NCBI RefSeq assembly: GCF_963675395.1
Contig: NZ_OY776223.1
Location: 2,790,001-2,854,000 of the forward strand
DNA: 64,000 bases
Reading direction: 5' to 3'
Source of the DNA: an uncultured Vibrio sp.
GTDB taxonomy: Bacteria > Pseudomonadota > Gammaproteobacteria > Enterobacterales > Vibrionaceae
Shown here: positions 63,612 through 64,000 of the stretch, in pieces
Layout of the letters: each line of letters opens with the position of its first letter
How positions within the stretch are numbered: position 1 is the stretch's first letter
Notes under the pieces: model-generated
Told to the model about the DNA's origin: nothing
Database searches by the model: none
What the model saw: the letters and a program-made list of their open reading frames with translations, nothing else
Translations under genes and position numbers: made by a program

Positions 63612-64000
<389 letters not shown>

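Overview
The window is a stretch of a Vibrionaceae chromosome, most likely a marine Vibrio. Gene order and protein sequences are Vibrio-like. Two blocks match the gene order around 52 and 10 min of the E. coli chromosome: fadL/mlaA, fadIJ, sixA, smrB, prmB, aroC, epmC, yfcL, mnmC, fabB, pdxB, asd, fimV, truA, accD, folC, dedD, cvpA, purF; and ybaN, apt, dnaX, ybaB, recR. Most of the window is core metabolism: long-chain fatty acid uptake and beta-oxidation, lipid asymmetry, aromatic, lipid and purine biosynthesis, tRNA/rRNA modification, replication and repair.

Layout: 1-1083, the ccmI tail (probable) and mlaA. 1160-4026, two tandem FadL porins. 4332-5610, an ECF sigma factor with its probable anti-sigma partner. 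5865-6028, a strong candidate small RNA. 6373-9791, fadIJ behind a FadR-like operator. 9865-22881, housekeeping genes ending at fabB, whose 3' UTR appears to hold the fatty-acid sRNA FarS. 23111-29192, an accessory carbohydrate islet between fabB and pdxB: GH29 fucosidase, DeoR regulator, GH43/GH117-like glycosidase, a relic of fucU, and an orphan solute-binding protein. 29823-42030, the pdxB-to-purF block including the polar organiser FimV/HubP. 42522-45431, a second accessory gene, a PL8 polysaccharide lyase lipoprotein. 45542-56697, regulators, nucleotide salvage, dnaX-ybaB-recR, aquaporin, small Cys-cluster proteins and an MscS channel. 56741-58057, an IS1111-type element. 58222-64000, alkaline phosphatase, a ChaN-like lipoprotein, rlmA, yeaD and the 3' part of gapA.

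The most interesting signal is a putative glycan regulon split over two loci about 17 kb apart. The fucosidase gene has a 14-bp-arm palindrome just before its start codon, and a 14-base exact match to one arm lies upstream of the PL8 lyase. A frameshifted, stop-containing fragment of an L-fucose mutarotase gene (27097-27208) indicates that the islet once fed L-fucose catabolism and is now partly decayed. Sulfated, fucose-bearing marine glycans are plausible substrates, but this is inference.

Other notable points: a programmed -1 frameshift site in dnaX; an IS1111 element inserted exactly between the stem and the T-tract of the mscS terminator, with a candidate guide RNA in its 3' non-coding end; FadR-like operators before fadL and fadI; several structured intergenic RNAs or repeats; and a 42-residue membrane protein gene upstream of ybaN.
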